DNA of 64,000 bases from Litomosoides sigmodontis (Eukaryota > Nematoda > Chromadorea > Rhabditida > Onchocercidae): NCBI GenBank assembly GCA_963070105.1, contig OY718806.1:2948865-3012864 (forward strand), written 5' to 3'. Made by a program: the position numbers and the translations under genes. Below the pieces are notes generated by a model. That model ran no database searches. It saw only the letters and a list, made by a program, of their open reading frames with translations, and had not been told where the DNA came from. Shown piece after piece: positions 1-21,700 of this stretch; position 1 is the first letter of the stretch; the number at the start of each line of letters is the position of its first letter.

Positions 1-1
1 G

Positions 2-2110
2 GCTCATTTTGCTTGTTGCAATTATGTGTCGAGTGCTTTGAAAAATCTGCAACCACGAATGATGCATTATGTATGTCTCCATTTTTCTCGTAAAATCTCT
101 GTACTAGGAAACATTGCAAAAGTAAACATATTTTTGGAATACCTTATTGTATAATACCGTTTTCTTCCCAACTTCACATCCTATATTCCAAGGAATTCGT
201 CAATAATTTCAGTTTCCGAATAATAAACCGCCGTCCACTAATCGATACCAATTGTGGCATTCTATAAACGAGGCGTTATTTGAAGATTTAGGACGCTTCA
301 TTGAATTTGCCAAGCGCATACCAGGTTTACTTTTACGTTAATTCTTTTTTACGTAATAATTGATTTGCATTATGAAAAAGAGTTTCATATTCCAAATATT
401 GTCTGCCACTATGTTGGAAACTGTGTTTTTGATTAATTTCAAAATTTGTCTATGCGCCTTCAATTCAGCTCGTATACTTCATCGGTGTCTTCTTTAAGTC
501 TGAAATTGAAATGAATGTGTATCATTGCATGCACTCCTGCTAGCACTTATTATGCAAATTTTGGTACAGAAGAGGCACATTTGCCATAGTTTCATATTTG
601 TTGTTTGTCATTCCTGAATTGTAGGATTCCTTAATATCTCGCATAAAGATCAAATCTTAGCTGTTAAAACTGCTTTCTTCGAAATATGGCTAGTTTGGAT
701 CAGTCGCACGATGAACTCGAAATTGGGGACATTGACATTTTCTAATGGAATGACTTTTTCTCAAGAGCAACTCGGCATGGCTTACGGATTGGTACTTGTC
801 AAACAAATGTTCGACTTTGGTGACGGCTTCAGAACATATAAGCTTAGTGATTGCCTGCTTGGATTGTACTGTGCTGTCCTTCTATTCACGCAAGGTTTGT
901 CCCCAATTTTTCATCTTGCACGTCTTTGAAATCTCAACTTCTGTTCTTACAAGTTTTGTAAACTTGATAGGAGTTTAAGCAAAATGAAATGAATTCCTAA
1001 CAATGTTCATTCATACAAAGAGCTTTAGTGACTTTTACTACAATCGCCAGATCTGTTAGTTGTTCATTGCAACACACTCAAAAGTATGCGTTTTCTGAAA
1101 ATAAGTTATACTGATTAAATATTTGTGTAATGCGTGGTCTTAATCAGCCAATTCCGGCAATCTTTTATTGAGCTTGTGAAATATTTATTGTGATTATTTA
1201 AAGCTTAAATATTTTAAAATTCGTGGGATATTTATAATACTTTATCTCGTCGTAATGTAATTACTACACCATTCAAGTGTTTCTTCAAATTTCACGAAAG
1301 TAGGAATTAGGTGGTTTTGGGAAAACACAAAGGAATGAAATCTTGGAAATGAACTTTTTAGTGTTTTAATGCAGTCTCCTAGAGAAGAAAGTTAATATAG
1401 TGGAAGCAACAACTGATAGTCTGAAAGGGATTAACTAATTTAGACAATATCCCAAAATTGGAAAAACCTCACAAAGTGCTCGTTTTGCGTGAAAGGATAG
1501 TGTTTGCATTCAAATTGCAATTGTCAGCAGAACGACCTACGGAAAGTGAACTGTTTCACTCCCTGCTCGTCAAACGCGAACTACTCCGATCAATCGGTCT
1601 ACTTCACTTTTTTGCTTCACTTCATTTACTTTCCACTGCCTTGCAAATTCTAAGGATTATGGGGTTTTTCATAAAGGAAGGAGCTTATGAAGGATTACTG
1701 ACGAAGTAGTTAAGGAAACTTTATCCGGGTTTTATATCCATATTTCGTCAAATGCATGAAAAAGTTATTTACTTCCCATCTAAAATCGTCAAAAATTTGC
1801 TCACTTTTCTCAACATATCCCTGAAATTCATGATCTTTTCGGTAGCATTTATCAGCAAATGAATTACGATAATTGTAATGAATACTTAGCTCTACGGCAC
1901 CAAGTGGCGCTTGATTGGTATCGCTTACACTTCGACATGATTCGCTTACCGCAAATTTTTATCGATCTCTATGATTTGGACAACCCGGGATTGGTGACGA
2001 CATCGGATCTCGACGATTCATCTCTATCGCTAGAAGCTGACCGAACGATAAAGGAAGAAGTCGTCAGAGAACGGGATGTTGATTGCTCATCAGAAGGCAA
2101 TTCTGATTAA
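2..2110 (+). CDS. nhr-85: E75/Rev-erb-like nuclear receptor, ligand-binding domain (3' part of gene)
   Basis: Ligand-regulated transcription factor of the NR1D/NR1E class, acting in the nucleus. Five phase-consistent exons are visible: 2-70, 213-324, 625-894, 1444-1705 and 1846-2110, ending in TAA. The diagnostic LBD core is split over exons 2-3: FIEFAKRIPGF, then NISHKDQILAVKTAFFEIW, the nuclear-receptor signature around helices 3-5. Exon 3 continues with LTFSNGMTFSQEQL and LSDCLLGLYCAVLLFTQ, which follow the Rev-erb/E75 pattern position by position. Exon 4 holds LSAERPTESELFHSLLVKR. A candidate AF-2 helix, LPQIFIDLYDL, precedes an acidic Ser-rich tail. The zinc-finger DNA-binding domain lies left of the window. 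The symbol follows the C. elegans E75 orthologue and is inferred. The exon 4/5 junction (donor at 1706) is chosen by phase and is the least certain part. A possible poly(A) signal AATAAA is at 2424. Confidence 0.85.
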
Positions 2111-2371
2111 GTTGATTTGTTGATTTGCTCTTCTCACCAGTTGAATTTTTTACTTAACTTGAACTTTATTCATTATTTACTGCCTTTATTGGTTATTTGC
2201 GCAATTTTTTTAAAATTTCACTGATAATGTTTGATGCTCATCAAAAAGGATTTTTTTGTTGTTAGGAAAGAAGCATGTAGTGTACGATATAGTTACGTAA
2301 TGTATGATACTTTTATAAACCAGTATAAACCAACGATGCTTATGCCTTATAACAGTGCATGTATTAGCAGA

Positions 2372-2395
2372 TGTCGTGTCGTGTCGTGTCGTGTC
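2372..2395. repeat. short GTGTC pentamer run
   Basis: About four to five copies of GTGTC in the 3' flank of the nuclear receptor gene. Confidence 0.85.
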
Positions 2396-2423
2396 ACTTC
2401 TTTTTTTTGCTGTATCTTCTTCC

Positions 2424-2429
2424 AATAAA
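2424..2429 (+). promoter_or_regulatory. possible poly(A) signal of the nuclear receptor gene
   Basis: AATAAA about 315 nt downstream of the receptor stop codon, on the same strand and before any further gene. Placement only; no cleavage site can be seen. Confidence 0.35.
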
Positions 2430-2876
2430 TCTGATCACCTATTTTCCACCCAATAGATGAAGTAGGTAAAGTTATAACAGTGGAGAAGTGTATGAATTAG
2501 TCGTGCTCATTCATCATGGCTTCCTCGATCGTGATCCATTAACGACCATCCCATTCAACTATTCAATAGCATCCCTACAGAAGAAGGTTGACACGTAGCG
2601 CGCTGTAACTGCGCCACGCCACTTGTCACTTATCAGTGAAAAAGGATTGAAACGGTGCTGCAACTTAACTTACGCAACTGCATCAATCAACAAGCAGCAT
2701 GAAATCGACTTTTAAAGATGACTAACTTACTACTGGTTGGCTGATAAGGAATAATAAGTTGTACATTTCCATTCACCTGTTTTGCGCGTGTAAGCTGTGT
2801 GTGTGTGTGTGAAGTTGGGAAGCTGTCCATGCATTTGTTCATTATATTCTTCCTATACATGTGCGATTGATTATAG

Positions 2877-3058
2877 GCTACAAATTTATTGGCTTAGTTG
2901 GTATTAGAGAAGAGTGGCAAGTGTGTACGCCAGGTAACGAGAAAGTTTATTTCCATCAAGCAGTTAGCGAGCTGCCTGCTCCGTTGATTGGAATTATTTT
3001 CTGTGTCAGATGGGTTCTCGGCCATCACTGCTGCAACGTCCTGCGCTACCAGTTCAAC
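2877..3058 (+). CDS. possible orphan exon with a hydrophobic segment
   Basis: An open segment bounded by an acceptor (GATTATAG) and a strong donor (AAC then GTAAGA), noticeably richer in G+C than its surroundings. In the phase-1 frame it reads YKFIGLVGIREEWQVCTPG, then a hydrophobic stretch PLIGIIFCVRWVL followed by GHHCC. No family was recognised and no flanking exon with matching phase was found, so it may be chance. It cannot be the missing first exon of the G-alpha gene, which needs a different sequence. Confidence 0.2.
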
Positions 3059-4697
3059 GTAAGAACTTGACGAGCAACACTACCAAGATCAATATTTTAA
3101 TTTTAGGTAGAGCTTCTTCCTGTGTTTGAAACATGAAATCGTTCGTTGGATTATGTGAATGCAAGCTTGAAGCACATCTTTTTTTAATCTTTTCCTCAAC
3201 AAACTATTAAGCAAATTAAAAAAAATGGTTGTCCTGTTAAATGTTGACATGTAGCCAAGCATAAAATCCGTTATATGAGCTTGTCAACAATAAATTCTGC
3301 ATCATTTTATTTGAATGAATAAAAAAAATGAATAAATAAATTCAAATAAATTGATGTGCAATTTTTTTTGGATATTGAACAGTTTCACAAATACCTATTA
3401 TCAGGAAACAATGGGCTAAAGTGAATTGTTTTACTAACACATGTTTCCATAGTATATGAGGACGATATAATTATCGTTTTTAAATCGCAAAAGTTATTCC
3501 ACGGATAGTTTTAGAAGATGGCGGAGAGAAATTTTCAACTCACGAAGGAAGACCTTAGATTTGGAATTGCAAAATTTTCTATAGTTAGGAATTGTTAATT
3601 GCTTGTTAAAGTTAAATAATCTTTTTATTACAAATCTACACATCCTGAAAATGATACTTTCAATAATTAGGTTATATTTTCTTGGCAACTTTCGTGTTAC
3701 ATGCCGTTCTCTATAAAATTAGCCTGATATAACAGAAATAGTCCAGAATGAGATTTTGTCGTTTTTTATTGCATTATGTATTTTTCATTCTACTCAATTC
3801 ACTGGATCTCATACGTGAGATACGCTTGGGAACTCATCATGCATTACTTTATTAATTCGATTATCATCGTCATTCTCTTTGCGACAACCTTTTCATCCAC
3901 TTTTTTCGCCCTTATCTTTCATAATCAACAGTATTTTTCTATTATTTCTAAATGAAATTGAGGACATTTATTTGTTTTTAGCTTTCTATTTCCATATTTC
4001 AATTTCCATTTTCATCTGTTAGAGTGCCTTCATGCTTTTCACTCATTTCAAATTCTAAATATTACGATGAAACGAATATTGAAATATCGTTTTCACTTGA
4101 TTTTACATGAATTTCTCTTTCGTAACTGTTTGTAAGAGATAATAAGGTACAGGTGAAAAAGAAATATAAAATTAAATCTAATAGGACCTGATTAGTATAA
4201 TTGAAACATGCGGGATTTGAAATAGAAAGCAACAATAATAGCAATCAAGGTGTATTTTTCTAATGATGCAATGAATAGGAAAATGAGCAATGCAAACAAA
4301 TTAGAAAGGCAATAATTGAAAAATCGGATTTCTAAAGAACATCATTAAAATCGCATGAAATAATCAAGTTGGATTTTTTATTAAATGGGAAAACATAATG
4401 AATGCCATAATAATAAAGTCGGAAATGTATTATGCAATTTTAAAAATAGAATAAAATATTAAAAATGATAGATTAATAGCTCATTTTAAACAGTTGCTCC
4501 TATATTGAAAGATTTTGGGAGTAAAATTTTTCTCTGCTTAAAATTCCATCTTTATTGCAGTTAAAAATTTTTTATTTAAAAATTTGATAATTTTTTACTT
4601 TTAATTTCATACTCCTTTCTTCCATCTCTTTCAATTGTGCTGCAATTTGCTCCAAAAAGAATCAAAGAACGCATGGAAAAAATATTTTTTTTTACAG

Positions 4698-7034
4698 GCA
4701 CAGCAGCAGCAGGAAAAACGACGCTTTTCCGGCAATTAAGGTTGAATAACATTTACCTCTTCTTTATAATTTCAGGTGAAAAATAAGCAATAGTAGGGAC
4801 AATTTCAGGCTATACTTTCAACTTTATAAAGCATTGAAATGAAGCAATTAAGTTTTATTCAACTTTAAAGAGCACAGTGAAAACAATGTGTTTTCCATCG
4901 AAAAGCACTTATATTTTCCATGAGCAACCAACCAAAAATAACTCAAAAGAATAAGTAAAAGCCTGAGAAATATTGCACTGTTAATTTAATTAAAATTCTA
5001 TTTCATCTCAACTCACTTCTTTCTTTTCTTTCGATCGTTTTTATAAAAGAGTTTGATTCTAAATGTTAGCGCAAATTTATTTGATCATTTCAGTGCCCTC
5101 GGATGGTTAATTGTGTCAGACATTGTTCGCCTTGAACATCCAATTCTCAGTGCTTCCCAAAGTGCTTCTTTTTCAGGCTGAGCGGAAATTGTAAACCGTT
5201 GGAAAGACGTTTGTATTGCAACATTTTGTTGCAAAATTTAGTTCAAATATACAATGACATATACCAAGCGTGCCAGGAATTAAATTTGGATATTTCTAAG
5301 CAAAGGGTTTCTTTTCGAAAATCTATTTCTACTCCTGAAAATTTTGCGAAAAACTCAAAAATTTTTGCCTAACCAATGTTTAGTGTTATTTCAACAAATC
5401 TATGACCGTTTTCAGAAAAATTTTGATATTATCTTAGCGAGTAAAGATCGAGACAATCTGAGTAGCAGTTGCTTACGTGCAATTAGGGATATTCCAGAGG
5501 ATGGCACAATACAGAAATTAATTCGAACTGGCCATAAATTATCATTTATTCAAAATATTCAATAGTAAGTGGTTTTACAAATAACCGCCATCTCATAATG
5601 TTACAATTTTAGTGCAAGCATTATGGAAACATAATTTTGAAAATTTTGAAAAATAATATTTCATATATTTTACCGTCATATGTGAAAGATCCCACCGACC
5701 AGATACTGTAAATTACAGCATCCATGAAGTTTTATGCGATTACTTTTGAAAATGTTACCATTTGTCTTCAGATAGTTTATTTCGTCCTTTTTTACTTTCC
5801 AAAACTATAGATATAATGAAATGTTTTCAAGTTTCTTCGATAATATTGAGAGGATTACGGCTGGTAACTATGTTCCGACTGAGACAGATATCTTAAATTC
5901 GTATGCACCAACAATTGGAATCGACCAAATACATTATCGTACTTCGTTTGCGTCAATCAGGTTGATACACACCTAATGTTATTTACAAATTTTGACCTCA
6001 TACAAAATAATATCCTGGACTTTGCATCAGTGCATCTACTACTATCCAATTAGATCTGATAAAAATTAGTCTGATCCTTTATCCCTTAACTAACATAACG
6101 TCTACTAAATGCAATACTTACTGTGGGATGAGTGCAACGAGAGGGCTCAAATTGCAATGTTCTCCATCAGAAGATTGTTGTAGCGGTGGGTTGACACAGC
6201 AATTTAGAATTTCGGCTGAAAGACATCGAAAATTTTGTAGTATTGTGGATATCGGTGGTAGCGAATATTCTCGACGAAAGTGGAACAAATTCTACAGTAT
6301 CATAAACGTTCTTATTTACATTGTTGATTTAACTGCATTTTGCAAGCGTCGGAAAGAGCGCATATCAGTAATGCTTTAGTTCAGTTTTTTTCTTTCAGAT
6401 GGAGAAAGTCATGTATGCAATTAGCTTATTGTGGAAAGTTATCTCTTTTTTTGTCATAAATGATACAAATTGATGTTTTTAAAGAAAGCAAAATTTCAGG
6501 GTGTAGAGGATGAATGCGTTACTGTTTTCACGGAGCTTTGCAATAATTTTACGCTGAAAAAATCTCACTTCATTCTGCTGTTCAATAAGGTATGCAAAAT
6601 CATTTGATTTCTTTTTCTCATTAATTCTCAAATAGACAAATTTTACTAACAATTTCAAAAGTTCATCTTTATTTCTGATCAAATAAATAATTACCCTCAG
6701 AATATTGTATTTGCATTGTTAATGTTAATATTCGAGGAATTAATTTTATTTTTCATCAAATTGTTAAGAAATAAAAGAAAGAATTCAGAAAGATGTGTTC
6801 GATGCTCAAAAGCGACCCATGCTTAATGGACCTCCACCAGGTGGTGCTAATGCAACAATTCCTACAGATGTCACATCATCATTGAGTCTAATTAAAACCA
6901 AATTCCTGAGCCATCTAACCAGGAAAATTTATCAGCACACCGTATCGCTACTTTATCGAGACACTTTCGAAGCATCGGTTACGGATAGCATCAGTAAAAT
7001 TGCCATGAAAAATCGATCCGTAACATTAATGTAA
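4698..7034 (+). CDS. divergent G-protein alpha subunit lacking GTPase residues (5' end not found)
   Basis: Heterotrimeric G-protein alpha family, normally a membrane-attached GTPase switch coupled to receptors. Exons: 4698-4740, 5177-5306, 5416-5564, 5832-5960, 6208-6367, 6500-6589, 6789-7034 (TAA). All phases join. Recognisable parts are a P-loop GTAAAGKTTLFRQLR, helical domain (ERRLYCNILLQNLVQIYNDI), the YFFDNIERI and NYVPTETDIL linker, switch II VDIGGSEYSRRKWNKF, and guanine-specificity NKKD spanning exons 6-7 (ILLFNK then KDVFDAQK). Oddities: the P-loop glycine equivalent to Ras G12 is Ala, the switch I arginine is Tyr (SYAPTIGI), the switch II glutamine is Ser, and the TCAT loop is unrecognisable. 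The C-tail ends SVTLM with no pertussis-toxin cysteine. The acceptor at 5831 is chosen because the nearer AG at 5810 would create a stop and it restores YFFDNIERI. The N-terminal exon is unseen. A decaying copy is possible, but the frame is intact. Confidence 0.8.
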
Positions 7035-7504
7035 TGCAATGATTGTTATGCTTTTCCTTTTAAAAATCACCATCATCCTGTAGGAAAAATTACTTTCTAA
7101 TATTTCACATCTCTATGAGACAAGTGACTTTTCCACAATGCAATTTGCTAATTAATTAGCCAGGAGGAATTCAACTATCATTAATGATCTCGTAATTAGT
7201 AGTAGATGCTCATAATGATGCATGAAAAATGAACGTGTAATCAACAGAGAGATAACTTCTTCGGAACTTTATAATAGACAGCCTTAACAGATAGCTCCTA
7301 ATAATACTCAACAAATACGGTGACAATTTCAATAACACCTGTTCATTAATTTATTACTTTATAAGAAAGCACAGCTGGTGCAAACTATTTCTACTTTTCA
7401 TATATCACTTTTTAACTCGTTCTCCACTACTAATCCTCCCAATATCATTAATTTAGATGTCGCCTATTGATAAAATTATATATTTATCATTATTTTAAGC
7501 TACT

Positions 7505-7553
7505 AATCATTAAGTACACCGGTCACAATTAGGATGTTCGTGCGTTACCTTAT
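7505..7553. repeat. copy 1 of a ~50-bp dispersed duplication
   Basis: Shares AATCATTAAGT, then after a few variable bases TCACAATTAG, then ATGTTCGTGCGTTACCTTA with the segment at 8063-8114, in the same orientation about 560 bp apart. Differences are a small indel near the middle and single substitutions. Confidence 0.75.
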
Positions 7554-8062
7554 TTTTTTCTCTCTCGAAGTCTTACTTGTGCACATTTCCACAACATATG
7601 GTTATCAGTGTCTTTAATAAATTGATTGTTTTAACAACTGTCCTTCGGAGCATTTAAAACTTTCCCAACTAAAGCAATAGAACTACTCTAACTGAGACCG
7701 TCATAAATTTATAGCTTATAAATTATGATAAAATCAGATTGAATTTATAAATAAGCTCAAAACTGCGAAGAAAATAAATGACGATGAGGATTTCAAAGTT
7801 GCTAATCCTCTTCATAAATCTAATTCCTACTAATCTCTTACTCATAGTCTCCAGCTCATTCACCGTCCACAATTTTTTGTTAAGCAATAAACAAAAATAA
7901 ATGATCGGTTCATTAACATGTGACCATATCTTTAACTCAAGCAATTAAAAGAGGTATGTAAAGAATAAACACAACAAGGAGCCATCATTTCCCTGCATTT
8001 CCAGTTGTCTTCAGTCGCAATTAAAAAAATTCCTTAATTGACTTTTCAGTGTGGCCAGAAGT

Positions 8063-8114
8063 AATCATTAAGTGCTGCACCGTTCACAATTAGCATGTTC
8101 GTGCGTTACCTTAT
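8063..8114. repeat. copy 2 of a ~50-bp dispersed duplication
   Basis: Direct-orientation partner of 7505-7553. The right-hand 19 bases, ATGTTCGTGCGTTACCTTA, are identical; the left part differs by a small insertion. Confidence 0.75.
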
Positions 8115-9006
8115 AGCTCATTCCCTCTGGACCCATTAGCTATTTCCTCAACGTCCTAAGCTTCTACGCTTTACAACTTTCCTCCCTTGGAAATTTAACT
8201 ACCAATATAGTTAACACGAACGTTGCCCTAATCAACCTATTACGTTGCTTGAATACATGCATACCTGAAACATAAGAGAGAAAATGATGAACACGTGTTT
8301 CATATTTAACTCAAAAGATTGTGACGCAGTGAATTACTTATAACACTTGCAAATCGCAACATTCAATAATAAATGAATGGTGCAACGATGAAAATTACCA
8401 AATTCGTGTACGTTGATAGCAACATTTTATTAAAAACATATCGATTGAGTAACTCGAAAAAAAGCTACAATTGAAAGAGATGTATCAGCAGTTTTACGGT
8501 GTAATAAATACAAAGCAAATAAAAATTTTTCACGCTCTGTTTTGAAAACAAAATTGCTGATCACAGCAATCTCTACTATATCAAATTTGTATCAAAATTT
8601 TTGAGATATTTTCAAAAAACATTCTTAAAAAAATTTACAGCTATTTTTATAGATTGTACTCAGTGATTAAATGTATTTGCATGAAAAATATCATTAAAAT
8701 CAGCATTTAGACAATCTCCAGCAAACTCCTATCTCACTTGTGCTATTATAACGCACTGTCCAAGTACCCTTTACTGAAATGGTCTTCTAATAAGTGATAT
8801 TTAGTTTTTGCCCAAATAGAAATAGCAAACAATTGACCGATAACATTTACAATAGATGCTTTGAAGAAAAAAAACCTCTTTTAAGTGTTATCTATTAAGT
8901 GTTCCCACACAGTTATAAAGCTACCTAACAACTATGGCATCAATATCTCCTAATTAAGGTAAGGAGTGACAAAATGACTAGAATAAAAAAAAGAAAACTA
9001 TGGATA

Positions 9007-18717
<9,711 letters not shown>

Positions 18718-21700
18718 CCGTGAATAGTTACATCGCACGAGTAATGTGAACTGTTGAAGAAAATTTCACTCGATCTATTTTCGCGTGCGGAGCGATGCGA
18801 TAATTATTGTTATCATCTAATGTGTGGGCGATTGATGCGCTCACCTGGAACTATTAGCTTCCTTTTTTTTTGATGTGAAAAATGTAAATGAAAGGAGCGA
18901 AGTACAAGCAAACTACTATAATTTCCATTTCTTCCAAATCAATATTTTCATGCATTGGGTTGTTTCACAATTGATATTGCTGCGATAGTCAGAGAGAAAT
19001 GAAATGACTTTTGCTATTTTAATTTCAATAAAATTACACCTGTCATAATGCTATTTTTATCTGTAAGTAGACTGTAAGTAGTTTTTACAAGTGCTAAGTG
19101 AAGGGGCAGTGGGAGAGGGGGGGGGGGGAAGGGGAAGCCATTTATCCATTCATATATATCTGCATCATTTTACTACAACTCAATTAGATCAATCATTCGT
19201 TTTTCACTCGTTCCATTTGCGGATGTTTTTTTTTTGCCGTCTGTTCACTTATAGATAGCACGAGAGTTGCAAAAACGTTTTCCGCAAACGGAATGATGGA
19301 AAGTCGTTTAGCGGATAGATATAATGAGAGAAGAGGAGTGCACCGGAAGAAGCATTAAGTAGACGAGGAGCAGAGATGTATTAATTCGCAACTTTGTATT
19401 TCAATTTACCACTGAAAAATCACAATGCATTTTCCCAGTACTTTTCCCTTTTTTTTTTTAAATGACTGTATGATAGTTGTTTTATGGTGTTTATGAACAT
19501 TTTAATATAATACGTTTTTTCTGTAGCAAAACATTTTAATGCCATCTTTTTTTTTTTTATTCAACCTAATATTTTTATTATTCGTCAAAAGTGGCAAAAG
19601 AAAGGGCGAATGTTTTTTTTGACATCTTTTTTTGATTTTCAATTAAATTAGATAAATGAATGGAAACAAAAATCGATTTCAAAAGGGAAGAAAAAGGAGT
19701 AACTGAAGAGGTTTTTGCAACTTTCAATTCAAAATCGTTATGAAGAAAACCACTGAAGTTGAATGTTGGATGTATGCTTTTTTTTCCCTCCTTCTCCCGC
19801 CGCGACACATGAGATTTTAGAACAAATAAAATTTTCCACATAACTTGGGTAATTGGATAAAATTTTCATCAAATTATCTTGTATTGAACAATAAGAACCT
19901 TGCACTTGAACTGTCCCACGCACGTCACTCATTAATGGTTCGATACGTTAAGAAGTGCCAGAAATTGAAAATTTTTCACTTTTTTCAATTTGAAAAAGAG
20001 ATTTTCAAGAAAAAGAACTTACGAGAAGAGAAAAAGCATAGATGGGATGAATTAGCAAATGAGGACAAGAATTAAAGAAGGCGCATTTGGCTCAGCGCAT
20101 TCCAAACTCCTTCTTGGCTTTTATCTCTTGGTGCATCATCAGAAGAATGTGTTAAACTAGAATATTGAACATGTTGTAAAATTTGTGCTACACAAAGCAT
20201 TTTCCTCCGTCTTAATAGTCATTAGTCTCTCTCTCTCTCCCTCTCCCTTTCTCTCTCCCTCTCTCTTTCCCTTCCTCCCTCCCTCCCTCTGTTTCTCTCA
20301 TTTGCAGGCATTTTTTTCTACATTATCTCAATGCCAGAACAGTTTCCAATTTCAAAAACAAACCCACAAATAAATTTTTGTTTCTAAAAAGAAAAAAAAT
20401 ACTTGTTATATCAATATATTTGTTGATGAGACAGAAGAGATTAGAAGAATCAGTCGGAACAAAAAATAATTTTTGAAAATTACTAAATTTATTGTATTAA
20501 GGATGATGGAATTGAGAGAGCAAAATACGAGAAAATTTACTGTCAAATTTATCAAACAAGACGGAACAACACAGCAATACTAATTCTTTCAAACATTTTG
20601 ATATGAGTTTGTTGAAACAACAAGAAAAGTGCGTTTTCATCCTAAATTCAACAACTTGCGAGAGGTGTCTTATAAAAAATTTAACAAACGTATGCTACAC
20701 AGGTAAACGAAATTCGGAAAGCATGAATTTAGTTGAGCTAGCTAACAGCTAGCTAATGCAACAGCCGAAAAAAAAACATACTTTCTTGCAATACTGAAGA
20801 GGAAAGATATTCTTGAATTCTCGTCCACAGCAGAAATTAATTTTTTCACATTAATTCACAATTGTCACTACATCGTTGCTTTGTATGGGTGGGAAGTTAA
20901 GGAATGATAGCTTTTGACAATTCAAATGGAAAATGTTTACTGTTTGTTATAATAAGCATTACGACAAACGGCATGTGTATAGCGATCATAAAGATGAAAG
21001 TGGAACATTCCTTCTTTCGTATAAGCTTGAAAAGGAAAAAATTTCGATCGATCGGCTATAATGCATGCATTTTATAAATACACACACACATACACACACA
21101 TACACAGACACACACACACCGCACTTTCCTTTTAGTAGCATATTCCATGATAAAGAATATTCATCAGTGAACGCATTTCATATTAACACTTGTGAAGAGG
21201 AAATGAATATTGAAGGAACGATTGGTGTTAAATCTTGCAAAAGGGATTTAAGCGCAAATATCACCGTTAGGCGAATGAATATCCACTAGGAAATTCGTGA
21301 TAGCTGTTGTCGTGAGGACTCATGCAGCAAGTAATAAATTGTGATTTGCATATGCTGCAAGAAGTACAGAAACCATTTTTGTACTTTTAAGCTAGTCGCA
21401 ATACTTTCCATTCTAATTGCAAAAATACAATTGTTATATTCACTGATGATGTTTTGTTAGAATTGAAACTTCGAATTTACTAACATTCTGAGAGTATTTC
21501 AAATTAAAATTCAAACTTTATCAATTTTAGTTGCGCGTATAGATAACAGCAAAATGAATTTAGTAAACCGATCACATGATAAATAAATATTTAAGATGCT
21601 CAATCAGAACAGTAATGACAGAACAAACGTAATTGATTTAAGGCTGATGATGCTTCGGCAGTATTTTGGTGGTCTACATAGCACAGAATTTTGATTTTAT

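Larger units (their letters stand above)
2111..4697. other. intergenic / unassigned stretch, including unseen 5' exon(s) of the G-alpha gene
   Basis: Mostly AT-rich sequence without convincing coding structure. It holds a short GTGTC pentamer run at 2372-2395 and one orphan exon candidate at 2877-3058. The first exon of the downstream G-alpha gene, which should encode an N-terminal helix ending in LLLLG and finish in phase 1, must lie in or before this stretch; I could not find it. Confidence 0.5.
7035..9006. other. intergenic, convergent between G-alpha and JNK 3' ends
   Basis: No coding exon recognised. The stretch holds a diverged direct duplication of about 50 bp (7505-7553 and 8063-8114) described separately, and otherwise AT-rich sequence. 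It must contain the 3' UTRs of the plus-strand G-alpha gene and the minus-strand JNK gene. Confidence 0.6.

Noticed and set aside
5563..5565. Apparent stop in the divergent G-alpha gene at an exon end
   Set aside because: TAG is interrupted by a GTAAGT donor; using the acceptor at 5831 the codon becomes TAT and restores YFFDNIERI.
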